From the NCBI RefSeq assembly GCF_024198235.1, contig NZ_JAKCFB010000039.1:17212-81211 (forward strand): a stretch of DNA of 64,000 bases. Reading direction: 5' to 3'. A model generated the notes under the pieces. The model saw only the letters and a program-made list of their open reading frames with translations. It did not search any database and was not told the origin of the DNA. Made by a program: the position numbers and the translations under genes. This stretch comes from Myxococcus dinghuensis (GTDB lineage: Bacteria > Myxococcota > Myxococcia > Myxococcales > Myxococcaceae). Each line of letters opens with the position of its first letter. Within the stretch, counting starts at the first letter, position 1. Positions 1 to 8,598 of this stretch are shown one piece after another.

Positions 1-1074
1 GTCGCCGACCGGTTCGACCGGCGGAAGATCCTCGCCATCTGCCAGGGCGTGATGCTGCTGTGCAGCCTGGCGCTCCTGGCCTTCTCCCTGGGCCACGTCC
101 GGGACGTGCGCTTCGTCTACGGCGTGCTCATCGTGTTCGGCACCGCGCGCGCCTTCTACGCGCCCGCGGGCTCCGCGCTCACCCCGCACCTGGTGCCCAA
201 GGACGAGCTGACGCGCGCCGTCGCCGTGAACTCGACCACGTGGCAGGTGGCCACCATCGCCGGCCCCGCGGTGGGTGGCGTCCTCTATGGCTGGGCTGGT
301 CCCACGGGGGCCTATGTCGGCTCGGCGACGCTGTGCGCGCTCACGGTGGTGTGGATCCTCTCGCTGAAGGTGCGGACCGGCCGGGCCTCCACGCAGCCCC
401 TCTCCTTCTCCACGCTCGTCGCGGGCCTGGGCTTCGTGCGCCGTCAGCGGATGCTCCTGGGGAGCATCACCCTGGACCTGTTCGCGGTGCTCCTCGGCGG
501 CGCGGTGGCGCTGCTCCCCATCTACGCGCGGGACGTGCTGCACACCGGCCCCTGGGGCCTGGGGCTGCTCCGGTGCGCCCCCGCGGCCGGCGCCGCCATC
601 GTCGCCGTCGCCCTCGCCATGCGGCCCCTGGGCGGCAGGGCGGGATGGAAGATGTTCGCCGCCGTGGCCGTCTTCGGCACCGCCACCTGCGTGTTCGGCA
701 TGAGCCGCTCCCTGCCACTCTCCCTGGTGGCGCTGGCCATCGCGGGCGCCGCCGACATGGTCAGCGTGGTCGTTCGTCACACCCTGGAGCTGATGTCCAC
801 CCCCGACGAGATGCGAGGCCGCGTGGGCGCGGTGAACATGATGTGCGTCGGCGCCTCCAACGAGCTGGGTGAGTTCCGCGCGGGCTGGCTCGCCGAACAC
901 GTGGGCGCCGTGCCCGCCGTGGTGTCGGGCGCGCTCGGGACGCTGCTCGTGGTGGCCATCTGGGTCTGGGCCTTCCCCGAGCTGCGCCGCGTGGACCGCC
1001 TGGAGACGGCGGCCCGTTCCACCCAGCCCGAAGCCCCGGAGCCCGAGCCCGCCACGACCCAGGCCGCGGGCTGA
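1..1074 (+). CDS. MFS exporter, 5' truncated by window edge
   Basis: This is a major facilitator superfamily membrane exporter of the EntS / MFS_3 kind (drug or siderophore export by proton antiport; substrate unknown). The frame is open from base 1 and begins inside the loop between helices 2 and 3, where VADRFDRRK matches MFS motif A, so roughly the first 60-70 residues lie upstream of the window. The remaining ~357 residues form long hydrophobic helices and end in an Ala/Pro/Glu-rich cytoplasmic tail (PEAPEPEPA). A GC hairpin follows the stop. The internal ATG at 49 is not the real start. The family call is confident; the substrate is not inferable. Confidence 0.85.
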   Translation, partial: VADRFDRRKILAICQGVMLLCSLALLAFSLGHVRDVRFVYGVLIVFGTARAFYAPAGSALTPHLVPKDELTRAVAVNSTTWQVATIAGPAVGGVLYGWAGPTGAYVGSATLCALTVVWILSLKVRTGRASTQPLSFSTLVAGLGFVRRQRMLLGSITLDLFAVLLGGAVALLPIYARDVLHTGPWGLGLLRCAPAAGAAIVAVALAMRPLGGRAGWKMFAAVAVFGTATCVFGMSRSLPLSLVALAIAGAADMVSVVVRHTLELMSTPDEMRGRVGAVNMMCVGASNELGEFRAGWLAEHVGAVPAVVSGALGTLLVVAIWVWAFPELRRVDRLETAARSTQPEAPEPEPATTQAAG

Positions 1075-1088
1075 CGCCGCGCCCGGGC

Positions 1089-1103
1089 CCCCCGGCCAGG
1101 GGG
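1089..1103 (+). terminator. Short GC hairpin after the MFS gene
   Basis: Five C and five G residues flank a 5-nt loop, 15 nt after the stop of the MFS gene. No T-tract follows. It is a weak terminator candidate separating the exporter from the next lipoprotein gene. Confidence 0.3.
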
Positions 1104-1163
1104 ACTGCCTCAAAACGCGCAATCCGCGTACACTGGCAATTCCCCTACCGGAGGTCCATCTCG

Positions 1164-1421
1164 ATGCAGAAGCGGATGCTGATGCTGTGCCTGGCGTTGG
1201 GTTTGACGGCGTGCGGCCCCCAGACGGCCGAGGAGTCCACCGAGCCGTCGACGGAGAGCGCCACGCAGTCCCTCGAGCTGCCTCCCGGCCCCACCGTCTG
1301 TGACATGGACGGCTGCCCCTCCGGGATGTGCGCCACCCGGGTGGGCATCAACGCGATGTGTCCGGGCGGCTACATGTACTACTGCTCGACCATCGTCCCC
1401 GGGCAGACCCGCTGCATCTGA
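1164..1421 (+). CDS. Small cysteine-rich lipoprotein
   Basis: This is an 85-residue predicted lipoprotein of unknown function. A hydrophobic signal (MLMLCLALGLTAC) ends in the lipobox LTAC, giving a lipidated Cys after about 17 residues. A Ser/Thr/Glu-rich linker follows (TAEESTEPSTES). The mature end has six cysteines in a compact block with spacing CxxxxCxxxxC then three more, which suggests up to three disulfides outside the cytoplasm. GGAGG lies 9 nt before the ATG, supporting this start. No homologous family is recognised by eye. It stands alone between terminator-like hairpins. Confidence 0.75.
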   Translation: MQKRMLMLCLALGLTACGPQTAEESTEPSTESATQSLELPPGPTVCDMDGCPSGMCATRVGINAMCPGGYMYYCSTIVPGQTRCI

Positions 1422-1440
1422 CGTGCGAAGGAAGGCACGA

Positions 1441-1463
1441 GCGGACGGCGCCAGGCCGTCCGC
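1441..1463. terminator. Strong bidirectional hairpin between convergent genes
   Basis: A perfect 9-bp inverted repeat (GCGGACGGC / GCCGTCCGC) with a 5-nt loop sits between the convergent stops at 1421 and 1485. It lacks a clear T-run, as is common in very GC-rich genomes. Confidence 0.6.
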
Positions 1464-1484
1464 CCCGTGTCCCGAGAGGCCCGC

Positions 1485-1679
1485 TCAGGCGCGAGCACCC
1501 TCGTAGCTGACGCGCAGGCCCTGGTGCGTCACGGTGATGAGGGGCCGCCCGAGCCAGCCACAGTGCTTGCAGACCCCGCTCGGCCCGGCCGCCGTGACAC
1601 GAACCGGCAGGTCGGCCGCGCAGAGGGGGCAACCTTCGGGAATCATGAAGTCGCGCGATGCGGTGGGTGCTTCGGTCAT
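1485..1679 (-). CDS. Small zinc-ribbon protein
   Basis: This is a 64-residue protein with two CxxC knuckles (Cys17/Cys20 and Cys37/Cys40; CPLC and CKHC) separated by 16 residues, the layout of a zinc ribbon. The rest is short beta-rich sequence (PLITVTHQGLRVSYEG). Such proteins bind Zn and often act in nucleic-acid or protein contacts, but no specific role can be given. It starts at ATG 1679 and lies 86 nt downstream of the exported aldolase-like gene on the same strand. The frame continues upstream without a start that makes sense, so the ATG giving MTEAPTASRD is preferred. Confidence 0.65.
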   Translation of the reverse strand: MTEAPTASRDFMIPEGCPLCAADLPVRVTAAGPSGVCKHCGWLGRPLITVTHQGLRVSYEGARA

Positions 1680-1765
1680 GCGTTCGACGTAACGCAGGAA
1701 CGAGCCCACGCAACGCGCCTCCCCGGGAGCGAGGGGCCGACCGAGCCCCCCACCCACCGCCCCGC

Positions 1766-2986
1766 TCACAGGCCGTCGAGCAGCTTGCGGAAGGCGCGGG
1801 AGATCTCCACGTCGCTCAGCGTGTCCACGCCCGAGCTCATGGTGAACTCCGCCTCGAGGACGCCGGGGACACGCGTCGGGCCGAAGCCTCCCGCCAGCCA
1901 GATGCGGTCCTCGCGCGCGACGCGGAACAACTGCCGTCGCAGCGCGTCGATGTCTGCCCGCACGAAGACGCGGAACATGTTCGTCGGGACGGGGCGCGGC
2001 AGCACGGTGAGCCGGCTGTCCGCGGCGAGCGCCTCCGAGAGGGACTTCGCGCGGCGCACCTGCGCGGGGATGCGCTCGAGCGCACCATCCAGCCGCATGG
2101 CCGCGGACGCAACGTAGGGATAGAGGTGGAAGATGTCGCCACCATGCCGGTGCCGCCAGATGCGCGCCTCGCGGATGAAGTCGCGTCCGCCCACCAGCAT
2201 CGCCCCGCCCAGCGCGCCCACCGTCTTGTAGAAAGACACGTAGACGGAGTCGAAGCCCTTGCAGATCTCCGGCAGGGGGCGGCCGTAGTACGGCTGGCAC
2301 TCCCACAGCCGCGCGCCATCCATGTGCAGCTTCACGCCCCGGGACTGGCAGGTCTGCTTGAGCTCCTCGAGCTGCTCCCACGTCTGGAGCTGCCCCCCGA
2401 GCCAGCGCACCGGCAGCTCCACGCTCACGGTCCCCAGCGGCTCGCGCGCGTCCCGGACGTCGCCGGCGAGCAGCGGGCGCGTCCAGGGCGAGAGGATGAC
2501 GTCGTGCAGTTGGTGCAGGACGACATGGCTGCTGTCCTCGTGCAGCACGTGGTGCGAGGACGGATGGACCCCCACGTTCCGGTTGCGCCCCGCGTCCGCG
2601 TAGATGCGCAGCGCGATGAGCTGCCCCATCGTGCCCGTGGGCATGAAACACCCCGCCTCGAAGCCCAGCAGGTCCGCGACCTTCTTCTCGAAGGACTGGA
2701 TCAGCTCGGCGTTGCCGTAGAAGTCCTCGCGCACGCCCTGGCGCTGGATCCACTCGCCAATCCGCACCAGCTCCGGGCCGGGGTCGGGCGACGGCGCACC
2801 GGACACGAAGCCCCGGCACGCCCTGCGGACCTCCTCCATCTGCTCGCGCGTGGGCTGCGCCGTCGCCGGTACGGGAGCGGGAGCCGCCGCCGCGCGCGCC
2901 TCGCCTCCACCGGCCAGCAAGGCGCTGCCCGCGAGGAGGCTGGAGAGGGAGAGGAACTCACTGCGGCTGAATCGATGAGGGGTCAT
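1766..2986 (-). CDS. Threonine aldolase / beta-eliminating lyase family PLP enzyme with export signal
   Basis: This 406-residue fold-type I PLP enzyme belongs to the threonine aldolase / aromatic amino-acid beta-eliminating lyase group (PF01212-like). Visible family features are a Gly/Ser phosphate region (PTGTMGQLIALR), the cofactor Asp motif HMDGARL and the Schiff-base lysine at about Lys254 (SFYKTVGALGGAML). The N-terminus is unusual: RFSRSEFLSLSSLLAG and an Ala-rich stretch resemble a signal peptide, partly Tat-like (SRSEFL, one Arg of the pair missing). Export would place a PLP enzyme in the periplasm or outside the cell. ATG 2986 is chosen because the 64 codons upstream read as non-protein-like Arg/Pro sequence. 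Substrate is unknown; threonine cleavage to glycine and acetaldehyde is the family reaction. Confidence 0.8.
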   Translation of the reverse strand: MTPHRFSRSEFLSLSSLLAGSALLAGGGEARAAAAPAPVPATAQPTREQMEEVRRACRGFVSGAPSPDPGPELVRIGEWIQRQGVREDFYGNAELIQSFEKKVADLLGFEAGCFMPTGTMGQLIALRIYADAGRNRNVGVHPSSHHVLHEDSSHVVLHQLHDVILSPWTRPLLAGDVRDAREPLGTVSVELPVRWLGGQLQTWEQLEELKQTCQSRGVKLHMDGARLWECQPYYGRPLPEICKGFDSVYVSFYKTVGALGGAMLVGGRDFIREARIWRHRHGGDIFHLYPYVASAAMRLDGALERIPAQVRRAKSLSEALAADSRLTVLPRPVPTNMFRVFVRADIDALRRQLFRVAREDRIWLAGGFGPTRVPGVLEAEFTMSSGVDTLSDVEISRAFRKLLDGL

Positions 2987-3244
2987 GAGGCACTCGCGGC
3001 GAAGAGGGAACCCGACCCGGGGGACCGTAGTATGGCGTCCCGCACGCACGCAGGGATTCCCACATCCGGACGGCCGTTCCCACGAGCGGACCGGGCGCCG
3101 AGGTGGCCGGGCCCCGCGCGACACACGCCAATCCCTGACGCGCCGCGATATCGGCGGAAATAACCAGACATGACGCACTGCAATGCTGAATCAGGCTTCA
3201 TGTTCTGGTGCCCAGAAACCTGAATCACCCTTCAACTCCATTTG

Positions 3245-3256
3245 CGGTCCGGACCG
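3245..3256. promoter_or_regulatory. Perfect 12-bp palindrome upstream of lipase-like gene
   Basis: CGGTCCGGACCG is a perfect dyad, about 130 bp before the lipase-like start. It is a candidate operator half of the divergent region. Confidence 0.35.
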
Positions 3257-3277
3257 TGCGTTTGGTACGTATCGCGC

Positions 3278-3304
3278 ACTTGCGACACAGTTGTGTTCGC
3301 AAGT
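3278..3304. promoter_or_regulatory. 27-bp imperfect palindrome, candidate operator
   Basis: The arms ACTTGCGA-CACA and TGTGTTCGCAAGT are complementary over 12 bp, broken by one extra base. No T-run follows. The site lies 83 bp before the ATG of the lipase-like gene, where a dimeric repressor or activator would bind. Confidence 0.4.
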
Positions 3305-3386
3305 CGGGGCCTCTTCCGTCGTGGTGTCACGGAGGGCGTGCTCGCTATCCCCACAGCATCAGCTAGCGATTGCATCGGAGCTACAC

Positions 3387-4826
3387 ATGGCAACGCGTCG
3401 CATGGATATCCGCGCGGTGGTGGCTGTCGTCGGCCTGGTCGGAGTGGCATGCTCGAACCAGGAGCCCGGAGGAGAACAGCCCGGGCCCGGCACGCAGGTC
3501 CCCGCGGCGGTGAAGGCCTGCCGCGACCGCATCGCGGCGAAGACGGCGGAGGTCGAGGCGGCGGGCATCGACATCGCCACCTGGTCCATCCAGGACGCGT
3601 CGGAGATGAAGGAGCTCACCACCACGACGCCGCAGAACCAGGACAACTACCTGTCCTACGACGGCAAGTACCGCCCGGTGACGAACCACCCGGGCTGCGC
3701 GGTGGACAACCTCTACTACGACAAGACGAACACCACGGGCTCCACGCCGTACGTCGACGGGAACAACGACGGCAAGTGGACGGGCAACTCCGCGTTCGGA
3801 GGTCCCAACGCCGCCACGGGCTTCCTGCCGGGAGATCGCGCGAAGATCCCCGGCTATCCCTGTGCCGCCAAGGAGTACACGCAACCCAACGAGGACACGT
3901 CCAAGCCCATCATCGTCCTCGTACACGGCAACTCCACCCGGCCGCACACCTGGGAGAAGTTCATCCTGCCGCCGGGCACCCCGCCCACCACCGCGTACGA
4001 GAACGTCCAGTTCACCGCGGACACCACCGCGCGGGACCAACTGGCGGAGAAGCTGATCGCCGCGCACTACCGCGTCATCGCGGTGGACTTCCGCACGGAC
4101 GTGGTGACGAGCATCGACCCGTCCGCCAACAGCACCACGCAGAACTCCTCCGGCAACATCGACCACGGCTGGTCGACGCCCATCCTCCAGTCGCTGCTGA
4201 AGGCGGTGATGAAGGACCAGCCGAACCGGAAGGTGGCCCTCATCGCGCACTCGCTCGGCGTAACGGTGGCGCGTGACGCCCTGCGCCGCATGTACGTGGA
4301 GTGGCAGGCGGGCAAGGCGGGCGCCATCAACCCCTTCCCCCAGGTGAGCCACGTCATCCTCGGCTCGGGCGCCAACCACGGCGTGTCCACGTATGACCCG
4401 GCCCTGGGCTCGCTGTGCGCCACCAACACGACGATGCGCGGGACCATCGTCTGCGAGATGGGCAGCCGGTCCAACTACGTGCAGACCTACTTCCACAAGC
4501 CGCTCAACGGCCCGCGCGACCTGTTCGCCACGCCGTGCGCGGACGGCGACTACGCCTTCGGCAAGACGGGCCAGTGCGGCGAGAACGTCGTGAAGTACTA
4601 CACCATCACGATGACGGACAAGGAGAAGGGCACCAACTACCAGGACCTCTACGTGTCCGAGGCCGCGTCGCGCATCGAGATGGATGGCTGCGTCACCAAC
4701 ACGCTCACCACGCTGACCGACTACGACACGAGCGGCTACTTCAACAAGGGCTTCATCGCGAACCACTTCGGCTCGCTGCGCTCCAGCTCCGGGCTCGACC
4801 TGGCGATGCGCTACCTCGCCGAGTAG
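3387..4826 (+). CDS. Secreted alpha/beta-hydrolase (lipase-like) lipoprotein
   Basis: This 479-residue exported protein has an alpha/beta-hydrolase (lipase/esterase) domain. After the signal (VVAVVGLVGVAC, an atypical lipobox with Cys22) comes about 100 residues of unassigned sequence. The hydrolase core starts at IIVLVHGNS, the HG oxyanion strand. The nucleophile elbow is AHSLG with Ser289, and a plausible catalytic His460 sits in IANHFGSL near the C-terminus. The acid residue is not certain. Several Cys in the mature part could form disulfides. ATG 3387 is preferred because GGAG lies just upstream and it starts the signal peptide. The likely role is extracellular ester or lipid hydrolysis, consistent with a predatory or saprophytic lifestyle; the substrate is unknown. 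Confidence 0.8.
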   Translation: MATRRMDIRAVVAVVGLVGVACSNQEPGGEQPGPGTQVPAAVKACRDRIAAKTAEVEAAGIDIATWSIQDASEMKELTTTTPQNQDNYLSYDGKYRPVTNHPGCAVDNLYYDKTNTTGSTPYVDGNNDGKWTGNSAFGGPNAATGFLPGDRAKIPGYPCAAKEYTQPNEDTSKPIIVLVHGNSTRPHTWEKFILPPGTPPTTAYENVQFTADTTARDQLAEKLIAAHYRVIAVDFRTDVVTSIDPSANSTTQNSSGNIDHGWSTPILQSLLKAVMKDQPNRKVALIAHSLGVTVARDALRRMYVEWQAGKAGAINPFPQVSHVILGSGANHGVSTYDPALGSLCATNTTMRGTIVCEMGSRSNYVQTYFHKPLNGPRDLFATPCADGDYAFGKTGQCGENVVKYYTITMTDKEKGTNYQDLYVSEAASRIEMDGCVTNTLTTLTDYDTSGYFNKGFIANHFGSLRSSSGLDLAMRYLAE

Positions 4827-4859
4827 TCCCGTCGTCCCCGCGTCATCCCTCCAGAGAGC

Positions 4860-4885
4860 CCGGCCCGCCCTCGTGCGCGGGCCGG
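4860..4885. terminator. GC hairpin after lipase-like gene
   Basis: A perfect 9-bp stem CCGGCCCGC/GCGGGCCGG with an 8-nt loop begins 33 nt after the lipase-like stop and ends 36 nt before the porin gene. It has no T-tract. Confidence 0.55.
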
Positions 4886-4921
4886 CTCCCGCGTCCCTCC
4901 CCTCCAGTCCCGAGTTCCTCC

Positions 4922-6334
4922 ATGAAGCGATTCCCGTTCGCCGCGTCCCTCTGCGCGCTGGCCCTGGGCTCCGCGCCCGCGGGTTGGGCCCAGGCCTCCG
5001 ACTCCACGCCCGCCTCCCCCGCTCCGTCCGCCGACGCGGCCCAGGCCTCCGCCGACCCCACCACCGCGGGAGCCCCCGACGCGCCCAAGCCCACGGAGCC
5101 GGAGGCCGCGACCACGCCCGAGGAGATGGCGGGCACGGCCGAGGTCATCGACAACCGCCCGCCCCCCGTGGTCCGCCCCCGCATCGCGGTGGGCAACGAG
5201 ACCTTCTACGTGAAGCCCGTCCTCGCGCTCGCGGGCGGCGTCCACGTGGAGAACCTCATCCAGACGCTCAACCGCAACCGTGAGAGCCGCGCGACGACGG
5301 TGGCGCTCACCCGGTTCGGCTTCGAGGGCCGCCTGGGCCAGTACGTCTCGTTCCGCAGCGAGTTCGAGCGCAACATCCGCGCCCACGGCTCCGGCGTGTG
5401 GGAGGGGACCGCGTCCTTCAGCGTGAGAGACCAGGTCATCCGGCTGCAGCGCTGGAACGCCACGCTCGAGGCGGGCATCGTCGTGGACCCGGCCAGCGTG
5501 GACTACATCTCGACCCACATCGCGGACACGCTCCTGGCGGACAAGTACACCCGCGATCCGCTGCTCTACAGCGGATTCAACCGGGGCCAGGGGGCGCAGG
5601 CCTCGTACGACTGGAAGGGCTTCCGGGTGGGCCTGGGCTTCACCGCCGCCAACCCGCTCAGCACCTCCAGTTCGTACCAGGTGGGCGGCACGTTCGGCGG
5701 CGGCAGCCGCTTCTGGGAGCGACCCCTGGCCAACTACCGCAACGGCCAGCCGGATGACGACCTGCACTTCCAGGTCATCAGCCCCTCGCTGACGTACACC
5801 CACGAGCTGTTCGAGGTGAAGGCGATGGCCCAGGTCTTCGACGTGAACTACCAGACCAGTTCGCGCACGGACCCGCTGCTGCACGGCAACAACCTGCGCG
5901 GCAACGCGCTGCTCAAGCTGCACACGAACGTGGGCATCCCGCTGTTCATCACCCCGTTCTTCAACTTCGCCCGCGTCCAGAACGACGTGGCCAACGCCAC
6001 TCCGGGCTTCGCGGACACGCTGCTGGGCACCCACTACACGGCGACGACCGTCGGCGCGGGCATGGACATCAACTTCGAGGGGCGCTCGGGCATCGGCGTC
6101 CAGTTCAACCGCGTGGCGGACCGCTCGCCCACCTACGTCGCCGCGACGGGGGAGCTGCCGGCCACCGAGCCCATCACCCGCACCACCCAGTTCTTCCTCA
6201 ACGTGGGCGGCACCTACTGGTTCACCGAGGACGTGGCGCTGGGCGCGCGCTACGCCCGCTACCAGAAGAAGCAGGACGGCATCGAGGACGAGATCGACGC
6301 GTCGTACTTCATGACGCTCCGCCTGCTGCTCTAA
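4922..6334 (+). CDS. Outer-membrane porin-like beta-barrel protein
   Basis: This is a 470-residue exported protein. A signal peptide (MKRFPFAASLCALALG, cleavage near AQA) is followed by an Ala/Pro-rich linker to about residue 85, then about 380 residues of alternating hydrophobic/polar strands with many aromatic girdle residues and repeated short turns. It ends in the sequence SYFMTLRLLL, as outer-membrane barrels do. The layout resembles phosphate-selective porin O/P-like barrels, but this is a fold-level guess. The MHS-type transporter starts 61 bp later, so the two may form an uptake pair: passage through the outer membrane, then proton-coupled import. The ATG at 4922 directly begins the signal peptide. 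Confidence 0.7.
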   Translation: MKRFPFAASLCALALGSAPAGWAQASDSTPASPAPSADAAQASADPTTAGAPDAPKPTEPEAATTPEEMAGTAEVIDNRPPPVVRPRIAVGNETFYVKPVLALAGGVHVENLIQTLNRNRESRATTVALTRFGFEGRLGQYVSFRSEFERNIRAHGSGVWEGTASFSVRDQVIRLQRWNATLEAGIVVDPASVDYISTHIADTLLADKYTRDPLLYSGFNRGQGAQASYDWKGFRVGLGFTAANPLSTSSSYQVGGTFGGGSRFWERPLANYRNGQPDDDLHFQVISPSLTYTHELFEVKAMAQVFDVNYQTSSRTDPLLHGNNLRGNALLKLHTNVGIPLFITPFFNFARVQNDVANATPGFADTLLGTHYTATTVGAGMDINFEGRSGIGVQFNRVADRSPTYVAATGELPATEPITRTTQFFLNVGGTYWFTEDVALGARYARYQKKQDGIEDEIDASYFMTLRLLL

Positions 6335-6395
6335 TCCCACCGCGACGGCACGACACCCCAGGCGACGCGCGCGACCGAAAGCGGGAGGAGACGTC

Positions 6396-7766
6396 ATGGA
6401 AACACCGGCACACGAGCAGCGGGACTCCATCTTGAAGGTGGCGGTGGCGAGCTTCATCGGCACCGCCATCGAGTGGTACGACTTCTTCCTCTACGGGACG
6501 GCGGCGGCGCTGGTGTTCAACCGGCTGTTCTTCCCCTCCTTCGACCCGCTCACCGGGACGATGGCCGCCTTCGGCACCTTCGCGGTGGGCTTCGTCGCGC
6601 GTCCGCTCGGAGGGGTCGTCTTCGGCCACTATGGCGACCGCCTGGGGCGCAAGGCCATGCTGAGCGCCACGCTGATGCTGATGGGCGTGGCGACGTTCGC
6701 CGTGGGGCTCCTGCCCACCTACGAGCGCGTGGGCGCCTGGGCCCCCGCCCTGCTCGTCCTGCTGCGCCTCATCCAGGGCTTCGGGCTGGGCGGCGAGTGG
6801 GGCGGCGCCGTGCTGATGGCGGTGGAGCACGCCCCCGCGCACCGGCGCGGCTTCTACGGGAGCTGGCCGCAGATGGGCGCGCCCGCGGGGCTGCTCGTGG
6901 CCACCGCGGTGTTCAACGTCTTCTCCCGGATGCCCGAGGCGGACTTCATCGCCTGGGGCTGGCGCGTGCCCTTCCTGCTCAGCGCCGTCCTCATCGGCAT
7001 GGGGGTCTTCATCCGGCTGAAGGTGGCCGAGTCCCCCGTGTTCCGCGCCCGGCCCAAGCAGGAGGCGCACGAGTCGCTGCCGGTCCTCGACGCGCTCCGC
7101 CAGTACCCCCGGCAGATCCTCCTCGCGATGGGGGCGCGCTTCGCGGAGAACGGCTTCTTCTACATCATCACCACGTTCGTCCTGTCCTACGGCACCGAGC
7201 GCCTGGGGCTGCCCCGCACCACCATCCTGAATGGCGTGCTGGTGGCGACGACCGTGCACCTGGTGGCCATCCCCACCTTCGGCGCCGCGTCCGACCGCTT
7301 CGGGCGGCGCCCCGTGTACCTCGCGGGCGCGCTGGGCTGCGGGCTGATGGCCTTCCCGTTCTTCTGGCTCGTCGACACCCGCGAGGCGGGGCTCATCACC
7401 GCCGCCATCACCCTGGGCATCGTGGCGCACGCGGCGATGTACGGGCCGCAGGCCAGCTTCTTCTCGGAGCTGTTCGGCACGAAGGTGCGCTACAGCGCGG
7501 CGTCGCTCGGCTATCAGCTCGCCTCGGTGTTCGCGGGCGGCCTGTCCCCCGTCGTCGCCACCGCGCTGCTGGCCCGCTCGGGGGGACAGTCGTGGCCGGT
7601 GTCGCTCTACATGGTCGCGCTGGCCGTCGTCACCCTCGTCTCCGTCTGGCTGTCCGCGGAGACCTTCCGGGCTCGACTCACGGAGGAGGCGCCCGTCGCC
7701 GGCGCCCCCGAGACGCCCGTCAGCGAGCCGTCCAGCCGCAGTCCATCACCTGCGCGGACCCCGTGA
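6396..7766 (+). CDS. MHS-family MFS transporter (metabolite:proton symporter)
   Basis: This 456-residue, 12-helix transporter belongs to the metabolite:H+ symporter branch of MFS (ProP, ShiA, KgtP relatives). The hallmarks are present: ASFIGTAIEWYDFFLYGT in helix 1, GHYGDRLGRK (motif A) in the helix 2-3 loop and LRLIQGFGLGGEWGG in helix 4. A GGAGG-like site (GGGAGGAG) lies about 7 nt before the ATG. It follows the porin-like gene and overlaps the convergent bdhA gene by 47 bp at the 3' end. Substrates of this family include organic acids and betaines; none can be chosen here, although proximity to 3-hydroxybutyrate dehydrogenase makes a small carboxylic acid plausible. Confidence 0.88.
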   Translation: METPAHEQRDSILKVAVASFIGTAIEWYDFFLYGTAAALVFNRLFFPSFDPLTGTMAAFGTFAVGFVARPLGGVVFGHYGDRLGRKAMLSATLMLMGVATFAVGLLPTYERVGAWAPALLVLLRLIQGFGLGGEWGGAVLMAVEHAPAHRRGFYGSWPQMGAPAGLLVATAVFNVFSRMPEADFIAWGWRVPFLLSAVLIGMGVFIRLKVAESPVFRARPKQEAHESLPVLDALRQYPRQILLAMGARFAENGFFYIITTFVLSYGTERLGLPRTTILNGVLVATTVHLVAIPTFGAASDRFGRRPVYLAGALGCGLMAFPFFWLVDTREAGLITAAITLGIVAHAAMYGPQASFFSELFGTKVRYSAASLGYQLASVFAGGLSPVVATALLARSGGQSWPVSLYMVALAVVTLVSVWLSAETFRARLTEEAPVAGAPETPVSEPSSRSPSPARTP

Positions 7767-8496
7767 TGCCGCCCGCGGCGTCCGAGCACAGGAACGAGAC
7801 GTAGGCGGCGACCTCCTCGGGCTCCAGCAGCCGCTTCACCGCCGCGGGGGCGAGCATGACCTTCTCCACCACGTCCGTCTCCGAGAGGCCGTGGACGCGG
7901 GCCTGGTCGGCGATCTGCTTCTCCACCAGGGGCGTGCGCACGTAGCTGGGGCACACCGCGTTCACCGTCACGCCCTTGTCGGCGGCCTCCAGGGCCACCG
8001 TCTTCGTCAGGCCCATGAGTCCGTGCTTCGCGGACACGTAGGCGGACTTGTAGGGCGAGGCCACCAGCCCGTGGAGCGAGGACATGTTGATGATGCGTCC
8101 CCACCGGCGCGCGTACATGAGCGGCAGCGCGTGGCGCGTCAGCACGAAGGGCCCCACGAGCATGATGCGGATGAGCTGCTCCCAGCGCTCCTCGGGGAAC
8201 TCCTCCACCGGCGCCACGTGCTGGACGCCCGCGTTGTTGACGAGGATGTCCAGCCGCCCCCACTCCTTCTCGGCCCTCGCGACCAGGGCGCGGCACTCCT
8301 CGCGGGAGGACACGTCCACGCGTTGGAACCGCGCGCCCGGCAGCCGCGCCGCGGCCGCGGCCCCCGCCGCCTCGTCGAGGTCCGCCAGCAGCACCCGCAC
8401 GCCCTGGCCCGCCAGCGACTCCGCCACCGCCAGGCCGATGCCGTTCGCCGCCCCCGTCACGAGCGCGGTCCGACCTGAAGCTGAATTCACATTCAT
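7720..8496 (-). CDS. bdhA: 3-hydroxybutyrate dehydrogenase (SDR)
   Basis: This 258-residue short-chain dehydrogenase interconverts (R)-3-hydroxybutyrate and acetoacetate with NAD(H) in the cytoplasm, linking polyhydroxybutyrate or ketone-body use to acetyl-CoA. The nucleotide-binding motif TGAANGIG, NNAGVQHVAPVEEFP, the catalytic YVSAK and HGLVASPYKSAYVSAKHG are all characteristic of this subfamily and distinguish it from generic SDRs. The C-terminal VMDCGWTAR is also typical. Length is normal. The 3' end overlaps the convergent MHS transporter by 47 bp, so the two transcripts are antisense over that stretch. The start is ATG 8496, with 90-100 bp to the divergent GT-C-like gene. Confidence 0.9.
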   Translation of the reverse strand: MNVNSASGRTALVTGAANGIGLAVAESLAGQGVRVLLADLDEAAGAAAAARLPGARFQRVDVSSREECRALVARAEKEWGRLDILVNNAGVQHVAPVEEFPEERWEQLIRIMLVGPFVLTRHALPLMYARRWGRIINMSSLHGLVASPYKSAYVSAKHGLMGLTKTVALEAADKGVTVNAVCPSYVRTPLVEKQIADQARVHGLSETDVVEKVMLAPAAVKRLLEPEEVAAYVSFLCSDAAGGITGSAQVMDCGWTAR

Positions 8497-8598
8497 GCCG
8501 ACATCGTGATGGAAGCGGGGCCCGGGGGCAATGCCGCGCGTACGTGCCGCACCACGCCTTGAAGTGCGCGGCGCGTCCGCGCCATCGTGTCCCTTCCC

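Larger units (their letters stand above)
2987..3386. other. Divergent intergenic region, 400 bp
   Basis: No credible gene was seen. The region separates the exported PLP enzyme (left, minus) from the lipase-like gene (right, plus) and should carry both promoters. It holds several inverted repeats: a hairpin with stem TTCTGG/CCAGAA at 3203-3217 nested inside TCAGG/CCTGA at 3191-3223, and two stronger palindromes at 3245-3256 and 3278-3304. Confidence 0.6.
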
